From Microbispora sp. H11081 (GTDB taxonomy: Bacteria; Actinomycetota; Actinomycetes; Streptosporangiales; Streptosporangiaceae): 64,000 nt of DNA. The notes under the pieces were generated by a model. That model saw only the letters and a program-made list of their open reading frames with translations. It had not been told where the DNA came from and ran no database searches. The stretch covers positions 434,001 to 498,000 of the forward strand of contig NZ_JABBWV010000004.1 of assembly GCF_012999535.1 (NCBI RefSeq), in the 5' to 3' direction. The position numbers and the translations under genes are program-made. This document shows, piece by piece, positions 1 to 8,007 of this stretch; the first letter of the stretch is position 1; each line of letters opens with the position of its first letter.

Positions 1-659
1 GCGGCGTCCGGCAGTCCCTTGCCGAGCGAGGCGGCCATCACGGCGTCGAAGGCCGACGCCATCTTGCGCGGGTCGCCCGGCAGCGCCACCACGGTCCCCT
101 GCCTGACCAGCGAGCCGTACGACGCGGGGGCGGGCACCTTCCGCGGGTCGTAGCCGATCGACATGTATCCGCCGTAGGCGGCGAACCAGCGCCCCTTCTG
201 CTCCTTGACGTCGTCGGGGATGTCCGCCCAGCCGGTCACCCGGTAGGGCGCGAAGAGCTTGGCGTTGGCGACGGCGACCTCGAGGGTGAGGTCGAAGACG
301 TCCGGCGCCTCCTTCGTCCCCTTAAGCCGTGCCGCGGTGTCGATCTCCTGCTTGCTGCTCGCCTCGGGCGCGATCGAGGTCACCTTGATGCCGTACTTGT
401 CGGAGAAGCGGGCGATGATCTCCTTGTAGCCGACCCAGCCGCCCGGCAGGCCCACGACGGTGAGCGCGCCCTCCTTCTTGGCCGCCTCGACGAGCCTGTC
501 CATGGTCCCGAACCCGGACTCCAGGCTGTCGGCGCGGGGGTTCAGGGGAGGCAGCGGCTTGTCCGGCGAGGACGGCGACGACGGCTTCGAGCACGCGGAG
601 GCCGCGGACAGGAGGATCGCCGCCGAGGAGATCGTCACGACGCAGGCACGTATGGTCAC
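1..659 (-). CDS. Extracellular solute-binding lipoprotein of an ABC transporter (partial, C-terminus outside window)
   Basis: About 219 residues are visible, beginning at a GTG at 659. The first 23 residues form a signal peptide with a weak lipobox ending at Cys23 (LSAASAC), followed by a Ser/Pro-rich linker, so the protein should be a lipid-anchored periplasmic-type binding protein. The segment '[20 protein letters not shown]' followed by '[20 protein letters not shown]' is the standard start of an iron/spermidine-type (family 1) binding protein fold. A GGGAG sits about 11 bases before the GTG. The ligand cannot be read from the sequence and the permease and ATPase genes would lie to the left of the window. 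Confidence 0.85.
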   Translation of the reverse strand, partial: MTIRACVVTISSAAILLSAASACSKPSSPSSPDKPLPPLNPRADSLESGFGTMDRLVEAAKKEGALTVVGLPGGWVGYKEIIARFSDKYGIKVTSIAPEASSKQEIDTAARLKGTKEAPDVFDLTLEVAVANAKLFAPYRVTGWADIPDDVKEQKGRWFAAYGGYMSIGYDPRKVPAPASYGSLVRQGTVVALPGDPRKMASAFDAVMAASLGKGLPDA

Positions 660-745
660 GCCGCGTATGCTCCCCGCGTCGCGGTCGCCCTTCCCATCGG
701 CGCGCTGGGGGATTACCGAGTCGGCGTCCGCACCAGGCGCGGGGA

Positions 746-982
746 TTACCGGGGGCGCGGCGCCTGCGGCACGACCTTGGCGGCGGCCAGGGTGTCCTCG
801 GCGATCTCGACGAGACTTCCGTCCCGTTTCCGCACGGTGAGCACGCCGTCCTGCCAGGATTCCAACACGCCGACCGCGTCGCGGAACCCGCCGGGCGCCC
901 GGCGTCGCGTGGTCACCCGTTTGCCCACGTCGGCCGGGGTGAGCGCGATCACGAGACGGGCTCCGAGCCGAGGGGTCGTCAT
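746..982 (-). CDS. Small conserved protein with an SH3-like domain, resembling the N-terminal part of actinobacterial GNAT acetyltransferases
   Basis: This 78-residue protein is divergent from fdxA. It contains '[16 protein letters not shown]', then '[20 protein letters not shown]' and ends '[17 protein letters not shown]'. From memory, the same module is found as the N-terminal domain of a GNAT acetyltransferase next to fdxA/dapC in Streptomyces; here a TAA stop follows directly, so the domain stands alone. The ATG at 982 is the first reasonable start; longer upstream readings would run through the ferredoxin promoter. Function unknown; an SH3-like beta-barrel that binds nucleic acid or protein is an inference. 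Confidence 0.65.
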   Translation of the reverse strand: MTTPRLGARLVIALTPADVGKRVTTRRRAPGGFRDAVGVLESWQDGVLTVRKRDGSLVEIAEDTLAAAKVVPQAPRPR

Positions 983-1076
983 GATTGGCCCCCTCCTGTT
1001 CCGGCTAGTCGGCGCGCACCGCAATACTAGGGCTAGCAACCCGCGGTCGAGCCGTGCAACCCAGAAGGAGCCCGAG

Positions 1077-1403
1077 GTGACGTACGTCATCGCGCAGCCT
1101 TGCGTGGACGTCCTTGACAAGGCGTGCATCGAGGAATGCCCCGTCGATTGCATCTACGAGGGCGAACGCATGCTCTACATCCACCCCGACGAGTGCGTGG
1201 ACTGCGGTGCGTGCGAGCCGGTGTGCCCCGTAGAGGCGATCTTCTACGAGGATGACCTTCCCGACCAGTGGAAGGACTTCTACAAGGCCAACGTCGATTT
1301 CTTCGAGGAGCTCGGGTCGCCCGGCGGCGCCTCGAAGGTCGGCAAGATCAACAAGGACCACCCGCTGGTCGCGGCGCTCCCGCCGCAGGGTGAGGACCAC
1401 TGA
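1077..1403 (+). CDS. fdxA: Ferredoxin, 7Fe type ([3Fe-4S][4Fe-4S])
   Basis: The 108-residue product carries two cysteine clusters, '[20 protein letters not shown]' near the start and '[16 protein letters not shown]' at about residues 40-55, the pattern of bacterial 7Fe ferredoxins such as Mycobacterium FdxA and Streptomyces ferredoxins. It is a cytoplasmic electron carrier. The GTG at 1077 is preceded by AGAAGGAG at a spacing of about 6, which decides the start; readings from further upstream lack a ribosome site. The pair fdxA-dapC is conserved across actinobacteria, and dapC follows after 44 bases in the same direction. Confidence 0.97.
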   Translation: MTYVIAQPCVDVLDKACIEECPVDCIYEGERMLYIHPDECVDCGACEPVCPVEAIFYEDDLPDQWKDFYKANVDFFEELGSPGGASKVGKINKDHPLVAALPPQGEDH

Positions 1404-1447
1404 CCGACGCTTCACCGGCGCGGTCGCGGACGACTGGGGGATTTTCT

Positions 1448-2527
1448 TTGCTTGCGTTGCCGGACTTCCCATGGGATCGGCTCGTGCCCTATCAGGACCT
1501 GGCGCGGGCGCATCCCGGCGGGATCGCCGACCTGTCGGTCGGCACGCCGGTCGACCCCGTCCCCCTGGTCGCCCGCGAGGCGCTCGCCGCCGCCGCCGAC
1601 AGCCCCGGCTATCCCCTGACGTACGGCACGCCGCGGCTGCGTGAGGCGGCCGCGGGGTGGCTTCGGCGGCGGCACGGCGTCACGGTCGACCCGGGCGACG
1701 TGCTGCCCACCATCGGTTCCAAGGAACTGGTGGCCTGGCTGCCCACGCTGCTCGGCGTGCGCCCCGGCGACCATGTCGTCTTCCCCGAACTCGCCTATCC
1801 CACGTACGACGTCGGCGCGCGGCTGGCCGGGGCCGAGCCCTACGCGTCCGACGGGCTCCTCGCGCTGGGCCCCGAGCGGGTCCCGCTCGTCTGGGTGAAC
1901 TCGCCGTCCAACCCCACCGGGCGCGTCCTGCCCGCCGAGCACCTGCGCAAGGTGGTCGCCTGGGCGCGCGAGCGCGGCGCGATCGTCGCGTCCGACGAGT
2001 GCTACATCGAACTCGGCTGGGAGGAGCACCCGGTCTCCGTGCTCCATCCGGACGTGTGCGAGGGCTCCCACGAGAACCTGCTCGCGGTCCACTCGCTGTC
2101 GAAGCGGTCGAACTTCGCCGGATACCGCGCCGGCTTCGTCGCCGGTGACTCACGGCTCGTACGGCGGCTGCTGGAGGTGCGCAAGCACGCCGGCATGATG
2201 ATGCCCGCGCCGGTCCAGGCCGCGGCGGCGGCCGTGCTGGACGACGACGCCCACGCCGACGAGCAGCGTGAGCGGTACGCACGGCGCAGGGCGGTGCTGC
2301 GGCCCGCGCTGGAGCGGGCCGGCTGGCGGGTCGAGCACTCGGCCGCGGGGCTCTACCTGTGGGCGACGAACGGCTCCGGCTGCTGGGACCAGGTGCGCGC
2401 GCTGGCGGAGAAGGGCATCCTCGTCGCGCCGGGCGAGTTCTACGGCGAGGCCGGGCGTTCCCACGTCCGCATCGCCGTCACCGCGACCGACGAGCGCGTC
2501 GATGCGGCGGTCAGCCGCCTCCAGTAG
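1448..2527 (+). CDS. dapC: N-succinyldiaminopimelate aminotransferase (PLP, class I/II)
   Basis: The 359-residue protein is a fold-type I aminotransferase. Visible features are 'SPSNPTGRVLPAEHL' (cofactor/substrate loop), 'SDECYIELGW' (Asp that pairs with the pyridine nitrogen) and 'HSLSKRSNFAGYR' with the Schiff-base lysine. It should convert N-succinyl-2-amino-6-ketopimelate to N-succinyl-LL-2,6-diaminopimelate in lysine and peptidoglycan precursor synthesis. dapE, the next enzyme of that branch, lies 1.5 kb downstream. The start is a TTG at 1448 after a GGGGGA site; a second in-frame TTG at 1457 is possible. Confidence 0.93.
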   Translation: MLALPDFPWDRLVPYQDLARAHPGGIADLSVGTPVDPVPLVAREALAAAADSPGYPLTYGTPRLREAAAGWLRRRHGVTVDPGDVLPTIGSKELVAWLPTLLGVRPGDHVVFPELAYPTYDVGARLAGAEPYASDGLLALGPERVPLVWVNSPSNPTGRVLPAEHLRKVVAWARERGAIVASDECYIELGWEEHPVSVLHPDVCEGSHENLLAVHSLSKRSNFAGYRAGFVAGDSRLVRRLLEVRKHAGMMMPAPVQAAAAAVLDDDAHADEQRERYARRRAVLRPALERAGWRVEHSAAGLYLWATNGSGCWDQVRALAEKGILVAPGEFYGEAGRSHVRIAVTATDERVDAAVSRLQ

Positions 2528-2538
2528 GATCGCCCGCC

Positions 2539-3171
2539 ATGACGACAGCGACGGTGACCGTGGTGAGCCTCGCGGCCGCCGTCGTGCTCGGCGTTCTCGC
2601 CGTGGCCCTGCGCACCCGGGCGGGCCGGCGGGCCCGAGCCCGGGCGGCCTCCGAGGGCGGGTTATCGCCGGCTGATCCCGAGGCGGACTCCGACTTCTTC
2701 GACCCCCGCACGATCAGGGTGGGGGACACGGTCTACGTGGAGGCCGCCCGCTTCCGGGCCGTCGGCGCGGTGCACTGCGCCATGCAGGGCGAGAGGTGGA
2801 CCGACTACCTGCTGGACGAGGGCGCCCGCCGGCGCAACTGGCTGTCGGTGGAGGAACGGCCGGGCCCGCAGGGCGAGCCCCTCCACCTGGAGGTCCTGCT
2901 CTGGACCGACGTGCCCACCCAGGGCATGGTGCCGGCCAAGCACATGCTGATCGTGGACGGCGTGGAGTTCTCCCCGATCGAGCGCGGCACGGCCGCCTTC
3001 CGCTCCGAGGGGACGACCGGGCTGCCCGAGCGCGGCCTGCTCGACTTCGCCGACTACCGGGCGGGCGACGGCCGCCTGCTGTCTTTCCAGCGGGTCCAGG
3101 GCGGCCAGTGGGAGGCGTCCTACGCCCGCCCGCTCACCCCCGGTTCCGTGCGGGTGGATCGCCTTCCCTGA
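2539..3171 (+). CDS. Membrane-anchored DUF4178 domain protein
   Basis: The 210-residue product begins with one membrane segment (about residues 5-23, 'VVSLAAAVVLGVLAVAL'), then a basic stretch and a DUF4178-type domain starting at 'RTIRVGDTVYVE'. Features such as 'WTDYLLDEG', 'NWLSVEE', 'LHLEVLLWTDV' and 'FSPIERGTAAFRSEG' match what I recall of that family. The ATG at 2539 starts 12 bases after the dapC stop, so it is probably cotranscribed. The function of DUF4178 is not established. Confidence 0.8.
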   Translation: MTTATVTVVSLAAAVVLGVLAVALRTRAGRRARARAASEGGLSPADPEADSDFFDPRTIRVGDTVYVEAARFRAVGAVHCAMQGERWTDYLLDEGARRRNWLSVEERPGPQGEPLHLEVLLWTDVPTQGMVPAKHMLIVDGVEFSPIERGTAAFRSEGTTGLPERGLLDFADYRAGDGRLLSFQRVQGGQWEASYARPLTPGSVRVDRLP

Positions 3172-3192
3172 TCTCCGGGGTAGGTTCTGCTC

Positions 3193-3993
3193 GTGGAACG
3201 GCGCCTTACCAAACCTGTCGTGACCGTCATGGTCATCGTCCTCCTGCTGGGCGCGGCCATCTTCTACGGCGCCTACCATCTGCTGAAGCGGACAGAGCCG
3301 TTCGCGCGCGGCGAGCACTGCCTCGTCGAGACCGCCGACGGCACGCTCGACATCGACATAGAGCAGGCCCAGATCGCCGCCACCATCGCGGCCGTCGCCG
3401 TGCGGCGCAAGCTGTCCGAGCGCGCGCTGCAGATCGCCTACGTCACCGCGATCCAGGAGTCGAAGCTGGCCAACCTGCCGTACGGCGATCGTGACTCGGT
3501 GGGGGTCTTCCAGCAGCGGCCCTCGATGGGCTGGGGGACGGCCGATCAGCTGCAGGACCCCGTCTACGCGACGCGGAAGTTCTTCGCCGCCCTGGAGAAG
3601 GTGCGCGACTACCGGAAACTGCCGCTGCACGAGGCGGCGCAGGCCGTGCAGCGCTCCGCAGACGGCTCCGCCTACGCCAGCCACGAGCACTCCGCCAAGA
3701 TCCTCGCGGCGGCGTTCATCGGACGCGTGCCCCAGGCCGTCCACTGCTGGTATCCGCCCTCGGAGAAGCCGGTCGCGCCGCAGCCGGAGGCCGCGCGCAA
3801 GCAACTCGTGCGCGCGCTCGGGGCGGACTCCGCGCCCAAGCGCGGCTGGCTGGTGGCCGCCTGGTACGTCGCCCACGCCCAGAAGTACCACCTGCGCCAG
3901 GTGCGCTTCGAGAACGTCACCTGGACGGCCGAGAGCGGGCACGACGGCTGGCGCAAGGACACCAGGCCCGTCGCCACCGTGCAGATCGCCTGA
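3193..3993 (+). CDS. Membrane-anchored extracytoplasmic protein with lysozyme/transglycosylase-like motif
   Basis: The 266-residue protein starts at a GTG. Residues 8-28 form a single N-terminal membrane anchor and the rest should be outside the cell. The stretch 'AIQESKLANLPYGDRDSVGV' followed by 'FQQRPSMGWGT' resembles the catalytic-Glu region of soluble lytic transglycosylases/lysozyme-fold proteins. Homologues are, as I recall, often labelled 'heavy metal transporter', which the sequence does not support. It lies between dapC/DUF4178 and dapE, with short gaps, so cotranscription with peptidoglycan precursor genes is likely. A wall-lytic role is an inference from the motif only. Confidence 0.7.
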   Translation: MERRLTKPVVTVMVIVLLLGAAIFYGAYHLLKRTEPFARGEHCLVETADGTLDIDIEQAQIAATIAAVAVRRKLSERALQIAYVTAIQESKLANLPYGDRDSVGVFQQRPSMGWGTADQLQDPVYATRKFFAALEKVRDYRKLPLHEAAQAVQRSADGSAYASHEHSAKILAAAFIGRVPQAVHCWYPPSEKPVAPQPEAARKQLVRALGADSAPKRGWLVAAWYVAHAQKYHLRQVRFENVTWTAESGHDGWRKDTRPVATVQIA

Positions 3994-4017
3994 CCGTGTC
4001 GATTAGGGTCGGATGCC

Positions 4018-5073
4018 ATGCGGCTTGACCTTGCCCAGGACGTGGGCGCGCTGACGGCGCGACTGGTGGACATCGAATCGGTGAGCGGCGCGGAGAAGGC
4101 GCTGGCCGACGCCATCGAGGAGGCGCTCGTGCCGCTGCCGCACCTGACGGTGCTGCGGGACGGCGACGCCGTGGTGGCGCGCACGGATCTCGGCAGAGCC
4201 GAGCGCGTGGTGATCGCGGGGCACATCGACACGGTCCCGGTGGCGGGCAACCTGCCCAGCAGGGTCGAGGACGGAGTGCTCCACGGGTGCGGCTCCTCCG
4301 ACATGAAGAGCGGGGTGGCCGTCCAGCTCAAGCTCTGCCTGCTGGCCGAGCCGAACCGCGACCTCACCTTCGTCTTCTACGACTGCGAGGAGGTCGAGGC
4401 GGAGCGGAGCGGTCTGCTGCGGCTCACCCGCACCCATCCCGAGTGGATCACGGGTGACTTCGCGGTCGTGATGGAGCCGACCGACGGACTCATCGAGGGC
4501 GGCTGCCAGGGCACGCTGCGGGCCGAGATCACCGTGAAGGGCGTGCGGGCGCACAGCGCCAGATCGTGGGAGGGCGTCAACGCCATCCACGGCATCGCGC
4601 CGGTGCTCGAGATCCTCTCCCACTACGAGGCGCGGAGCCCCGTGGTGGACGGTCTCCAGTTCAGGGAAGGGCTCAACGCGGTGGGCGTACGCGGCGGGGT
4701 GGCGGGGAACGTGATCCCGGACGAGTGCGTGGTGACCGTGAACTACCGCTTCGCCCCCGACCGCACGCTGGAGGAGGCGTTCGCCCATGTCCAGGAGGTC
4801 TTCGACGGCTTCGACGTGCGCCTCACCGACGGCGCGCCCGGCGCGCGGCCCGGGCTGACCCATCCGGTCGCCGCGGCGTTCGCCGGCGCGATCGGCGGCA
4901 CGCCCAGGGCCAAGCTCGGCTGGACCGACGTCGCGCGGTTCTCGGCTCTCGGCATGCCCGCCGTCAACTGCGGCCCCGGCAACCCCGACATCGCGCACAA
5001 GGCCGGGGAGAACGTGAGCCTGGCCAAGATCGTCGAGAGTGAGCGCCGCATGACGGCGTGGCTGACCGCGTAG
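4018..5073 (+). CDS. dapE: Succinyl-diaminopimelate desuccinylase
   Basis: This 351-residue M20 family metallohydrolase removes succinate from N-succinyl-LL-diaminopimelate in lysine and peptidoglycan synthesis. Metal-binding positions can be seen in 'IAGHIDTVPVAGN' (His), 'GCGSSDMKSGVAV' (bridging Asp), 'FYDCEEVEAERSG' (Glu pair) and 'NPDIAHKAGENVS' (final His). The dimerisation domain lies between, starting near 'GGCQGTLRAEITVKGVRAHS'. It starts at an ATG 24 bases after the preceding gene and is followed by a repeat and a strong hairpin terminator, so it probably ends the transcription unit. Confidence 0.95.
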   Translation: MRLDLAQDVGALTARLVDIESVSGAEKALADAIEEALVPLPHLTVLRDGDAVVARTDLGRAERVVIAGHIDTVPVAGNLPSRVEDGVLHGCGSSDMKSGVAVQLKLCLLAEPNRDLTFVFYDCEEVEAERSGLLRLTRTHPEWITGDFAVVMEPTDGLIEGGCQGTLRAEITVKGVRAHSARSWEGVNAIHGIAPVLEILSHYEARSPVVDGLQFREGLNAVGVRGGVAGNVIPDECVVTVNYRFAPDRTLEEAFAHVQEVFDGFDVRLTDGAPGARPGLTHPVAAAFAGAIGGTPRAKLGWTDVARFSALGMPAVNCGPGNPDIAHKAGENVSLAKIVESERRMTAWLTA

Positions 5074-5076
5074 CGC

Positions 5077-5112
5077 GTACACAGGAGCCCGTACACAGGA
5101 GCCCGTACATAG
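5077..5112. repeat. 14-bp direct repeat just after dapE
   Basis: The unit gtacacaggagccc occurs at 5077-5090 and 5091-5104 without interruption and starts again as gtacatag at 5105. It sits between the dapE stop and the terminator stem. It may be a replication slippage product; no function is apparent. Confidence 0.85.
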
Positions 5113-5114
5113 AA

Positions 5115-5160
5115 GAAAGTGGCTCTCCTCGCCGGCCATTTGGCGGGGAAAGCCACTTTC
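5115..5160 (+). terminator. Hairpin terminator after dapE
   Basis: Left arm gaaagtggct(5115-5124) pairs with agccactttc (5151-5160) and the inner bases (ctcctcgcc / ggcgggga) extend the stem. There is no long T-tract, which is common in actinobacterial terminators. It separates the dapE unit from the LOG genes. Confidence 0.75.
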
Positions 5161-5316
5161 GTCCCGAGCAGCACCCTCGTTTCTTAGACGGGGCCTCGGC
5201 GACGACCGGTTCCATCCTCCCGAGGATGTTTTTCAGATTCTTCCGGCGCGCCGCGGGCGCCGGTGCGGCGCGTCCGGCTTGCGCCGTTACCGATCCCGAG
5301 CGTTAGCGTGACCATC

Positions 5317-6063
5317 ATGAACCACACCCGACCCGAACGCCGGCAGGGGCCGTCTCTGGTCCGTGGCGGACTCGTCCCCGAATCCACCCACGACCAGCGC
5401 CTGCTCGACCGCCGCGGCCCGACCGGCTGGCTGCACGAGGACCCCTGGCGCGTGCTGCGCATCCAGTCGGAGTTCGTCGAGGGCTTCGGCGCGCTCGCCG
5501 ACCTTCCCCCGGCCGTGACCGTCTTCGGCTCGGCCCGCACCGGTCCCGACACCCCCGAGTACGAACTCGGGGTGAAGGTCGGCGCGGCGCTCGCCAAGGC
5601 GGGCTACGCGGTGATCACCGGAGGCGGCCCCGGCGTGATGGAGGCGGCCAACCGGGGGGCGCTCGAAGCCGGCGGCGTCTCGGTCGGCCTCGGCATCGAA
5701 CTGCCGCACGAGCAGCGTCTCAACGACTACGTGGACCTCGGCGTGGAGTTCCGCTACTTCTTCGTGCGCAAGACGATGTTCGTCAAGTACGCCAGCGGGT
5801 TCGTGGCCCTGCCCGGCGGCTTCGGGACGCTCGACGAGTTGTTCGAGGCGCTGACCCTGGTCCAGACGCGGAAGGTGACCTGGTTCCCGGTGATCATGAT
5901 GGGCGCCGAGTTCTGGTCGCCGCTGATCGACTGGATCCGTGACACGCTGCTGGCCAGCGGCAAGATCTCCAAGAAGGACGTCGAGCTGATCTCGGTCACC
6001 GACGACCCCGACGAGGCCGTGCGGATCATCGTCGAGGCCGACAGGCGCGCCGCCACTGAGTAA
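5317..6063 (+). CDS. LOG family protein (TIGR00730 Rossmann fold)
   Basis: The 248-residue product has the hallmark motifs 'ITGGGPGVMEAANRGALEAG' and 'ALPGGFGTLDELFEALTLVQ' of LOG/TIGR00730 proteins, cytokinin riboside 5'-monophosphate phosphoribohydrolases or related nucleotide hydrolases. It is cytoplasmic. The order dapE-LOG is conserved in actinobacteria (compare Rv1205). I use the ATG at 5317; an in-frame GTG at 5308 is an alternative, and no good ribosome site distinguishes them. A second LOG gene follows after 9 bases. Confidence 0.88.
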   Translation: MNHTRPERRQGPSLVRGGLVPESTHDQRLLDRRGPTGWLHEDPWRVLRIQSEFVEGFGALADLPPAVTVFGSARTGPDTPEYELGVKVGAALAKAGYAVITGGGPGVMEAANRGALEAGGVSVGLGIELPHEQRLNDYVDLGVEFRYFFVRKTMFVKYASGFVALPGGFGTLDELFEALTLVQTRKVTWFPVIMMGAEFWSPLIDWIRDTLLASGKISKKDVELISVTDDPDEAVRIIVEADRRAATE

Positions 6064-6072
6064 GGTTGGCGG

Positions 6073-6651
6073 GTGTTCGTCTGCGTGTACTGCTCGTCCA
6101 GCCAGAAGATCGACAGGAAGTACCTCGACCTCGCCAGGGACGTGGGGGCCGAGATCGCCCGCCGCGGCCACGGCCTGGTCAGCGGAGGTGCGATCGTCTC
6201 CTGCATGGGCGAGGTCGCCCGTGCGGTCAGGGCCGGCGGCGGCCACACCGTCGCGGTGATCCCCCAGGCCCTGGTCGACGTCGAGATCGCCGACACCGAC
6301 TCCGACGAGCTGATCGTCACGACCGACATGCGCGAGCGCAAAGGGATCATGGACGCCAGGGCCGACGCGTTCCTCGTGCTCCCCGGCGGCATCGGCACCC
6401 TGGAGGAGCTGTTCGAGATCTGGACCACCAGGGTGCTCGGCATGCACGAGCGGCCGCTGGTCGTCCTCGACCCCTGGGGCCTGTACGGGCCGCTTCGCGA
6501 CCTGGTCGACGGCATGTACGAGCAGGGCTTCACCCGGCCGAACGCGTTCGACGCGATCTCGTGGGCGACCACGGTGGACGAGGCGCTCGACCTGGTAGAG
6601 CGGCCCGCGCTCCGCCTCACCCCCACAGGCGAGGAACTGGGCGAAAGCTAG
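6073..6651 (+). CDS. Second LOG family protein (TIGR00730)
   Basis: The 192-residue protein starts at a GTG and has 'FVCVYCSSSQKID' at its N-terminus, typical of the short LOG type, and 'VLPGGIGTLEELFEIWTTR'. The first nucleotide-binding motif is altered to 'VSGGAIVSCMGEVARAV', with Cys-Met where GGG-x-GLMG is usual. Adenine nucleotide 5'-monophosphate phosphoribohydrolase activity is likely from family membership. Tight spacing suggests it is cotranscribed with the larger LOG gene upstream. Confidence 0.88.
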   Translation: MFVCVYCSSSQKIDRKYLDLARDVGAEIARRGHGLVSGGAIVSCMGEVARAVRAGGGHTVAVIPQALVDVEIADTDSDELIVTTDMRERKGIMDARADAFLVLPGGIGTLEELFEIWTTRVLGMHERPLVVLDPWGLYGPLRDLVDGMYEQGFTRPNAFDAISWATTVDEALDLVERPALRLTPTGEELGES

Positions 6652-6658
6652 CGCCGGG

Positions 6659-6931
6659 CTAGGCCAGGCCGCGGCGGGTCAGGGCGGGGAGCCTGCGGCC
6701 CAGCAGGGCCTCGGTCATGTCGAGGGCCTGCCGTACGTCGTGGGACGTCCGGAAGACGCTCGCCCCCGCCCAGGCGTACGCGGCGGCGGCGGCGAGGGCC
6801 TCGGTCTCGTCGCCGGGGAGCGTCACGACGACGGTGCGTCCCGCCCGGACCAGCGCGGACACTTCGGGCAGAGAGGCGGCCTCGGCCCAGCCGGGCTCGG
6901 TTTCCTCGTCGGGGCCGATCACGCGCGTCAT
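6659..6931 (-). CDS. 90-residue protein resembling the C-terminal end of dihydropteroate synthase
   Basis: The last 50 residues ('ALAAAAAYAWAGASVFRTS', 'DVRQALDMTEALLGRRLPAL', ending 'TRRGLA') closely follow the C-terminal strand-helix of actinobacterial FolP2, which in M. tuberculosis ends with ...GARMFRVHEV..., a LEM-like helix and TVRGLA. The FolP catalytic loops are absent because the protein begins well after them. In related genomes folP2 lies at exactly this place between LOG and the DivIVA-like gene, but on the other strand relation to its neighbours. It could be a degenerated folP2 paralogue or a stand-alone pterin-binding-like module. ATG start at 6931, convergent with the LOG gene. 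Confidence 0.6.
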   Translation of the reverse strand: MTRVIGPDEETEPGWAEAASLPEVSALVRAGRTVVVTLPGDETEALAAAAAYAWAGASVFRTSHDVRQALDMTEALLGRRLPALTRRGLA

Positions 6932-6974
6932 GCTTCCATGCTCGCACGCCAAAGAGTTGTGGCACGATTCGTAT

Positions 6975-7418
6975 GTGCTGGTCGTACTCGTCATCGCGGG
7001 GCTCGCCGTGATCGCCTGCGTGGTCATGGTCTCACTGGGACACGGCGGCGAGATGGCGGAGTTCCCCCCTGACACGCCGCCGCTCGATCTTCCCGCGGCC
7101 GCCCAGGTGACCTCCGCCGACCTGATCGCGCTCCAGCTCCCCATCGGGCTCGTGGGCTACAGCACCCAGGCGGTCGACGAGACCCTGCACCGCGTCTCGG
7201 TCGCGCTGGGGGAGCGCGACACGCGCATCGCGGTGCTGGAGCAGCGCGTGGCCGAGTTGTCGTACGCCCGGTCGCAGCCGCGTAGGGAGCCGCGCCGTGC
7301 CGAGATGGAGCGGGCCGAGACGGAGCGGGCCGAGGTGGGGCAGGCCGCGGCGGCGCGGGACGGCGACGACGAGAACCGCGCCGAGCGTGAGCGCGCCGAG
7401 GCGGAGGAGGCGTGGTAG
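6975..7418 (+). CDS. Small membrane protein with DivIVA-like motif and charged C-terminal coil
   Basis: The 147-residue product has an N-terminal membrane segment ('LVVLVIAGLAVIACVVMVSL'), then 'LIGLVGYSTQAVDETLHRV'-like sequence (residues about 50-70) matching the DivIVA N-terminal motif, then a coiled coil and a Glu/Arg repeat tail (AEMERAETERAEV, ENRAERERAEAEEAW). Its place just before tag matches Rv1209 in M. tuberculosis. A role in polar growth or division is an inference. It starts at a GTG and its last 7 bases overlap the tag start, implying translational coupling. Confidence 0.75.
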   Translation: MLVVLVIAGLAVIACVVMVSLGHGGEMAEFPPDTPPLDLPAAAQVTSADLIALQLPIGLVGYSTQAVDETLHRVSVALGERDTRIAVLEQRVAELSYARSQPRREPRRAEMERAETERAEVGQAAAARDGDDENRAERERAEAEEAW

Positions 7419-7993
7419 CCGCCGACGACGGGCTGGTCCGCTGCGGCTGGGCGGGCACGATGCCCGATTACGTCGCCTACCACGACGAGGAGTGGGGCCG
7501 CCCGGTCCGCGGAGACGACCTCGTCTTCGAGCGGATGACCCTTGAGGCGTTCCAGTCCGGCCTGTCGTGGCTGACGATCCTGCGCAAGCGGGAGAACTTC
7601 CGCAAGGCGTTCGCCGGGTTCTCGATACCCGCGGTGGCGGACTTCGACGAGAGCGACGTGGAGCGCCTGCTCGCCGACGCGGGCATCGTCCGCAACCGCG
7701 CCAAGATCGAGGCGGCCGTCGCCAACGCCCGCGCCGCCCTGGAGACGCCGGACGGGCTGTCCGCGCTGGTCTGGCGGTACGCCGAGGAGCCGGGGCGCAC
7801 GCCCGCCACCCTCGCCGACGTCCCCGCCCGCACCGCGGCGTCCACGGCGCTGGCCAAGGAGCTCAAGAAGAACGGCTTCCGCTTCGTCGGGCCCACCACG
7901 GCGTACGCCCTGATGCAGGCCATCGGCCTGGTGAACGACCACGTGGCCGGCTGCTACGTCCGAGAGGCCGTCGGCGCGCTTCGCCTGGCCTGA
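7412..7993 (+). CDS. tag: DNA-3-methyladenine glycosylase I
   Basis: The 193-residue protein removes 3-methyladenine from DNA in base excision repair. It shows the family zinc-binding residues: Cys in 'VRCGWAG', His in 'AYHDEEWG', and His/Cys in 'VNDHVAGCY'. 'EAFQSGLSWLTILRKRENF' and 'GFRFVGPTTAYALMQAIG' are the helix-hairpin-helix glycosylase motifs. It overlaps the DivIVA-like gene by 7 bases, and converges on the enoyl-CoA hydratase gene with only 14 bases between. Confidence 0.95.
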   Translation: MVAADDGLVRCGWAGTMPDYVAYHDEEWGRPVRGDDLVFERMTLEAFQSGLSWLTILRKRENFRKAFAGFSIPAVADFDESDVERLLADAGIVRNRAKIEAAVANARAALETPDGLSALVWRYAEEPGRTPATLADVPARTAASTALAKELKKNGFRFVGPTTAYALMQAIGLVNDHVAGCYVREAVGALRLA

Positions 7994-8007
7994 CGGTCCC
8001 GGGCGGC

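Noticed and set aside
3193-3993. Heavy metal transporter
   Set aside because: Only one membrane helix and no metal-binding motif; the label seen on homologues is not supported by the sequence.
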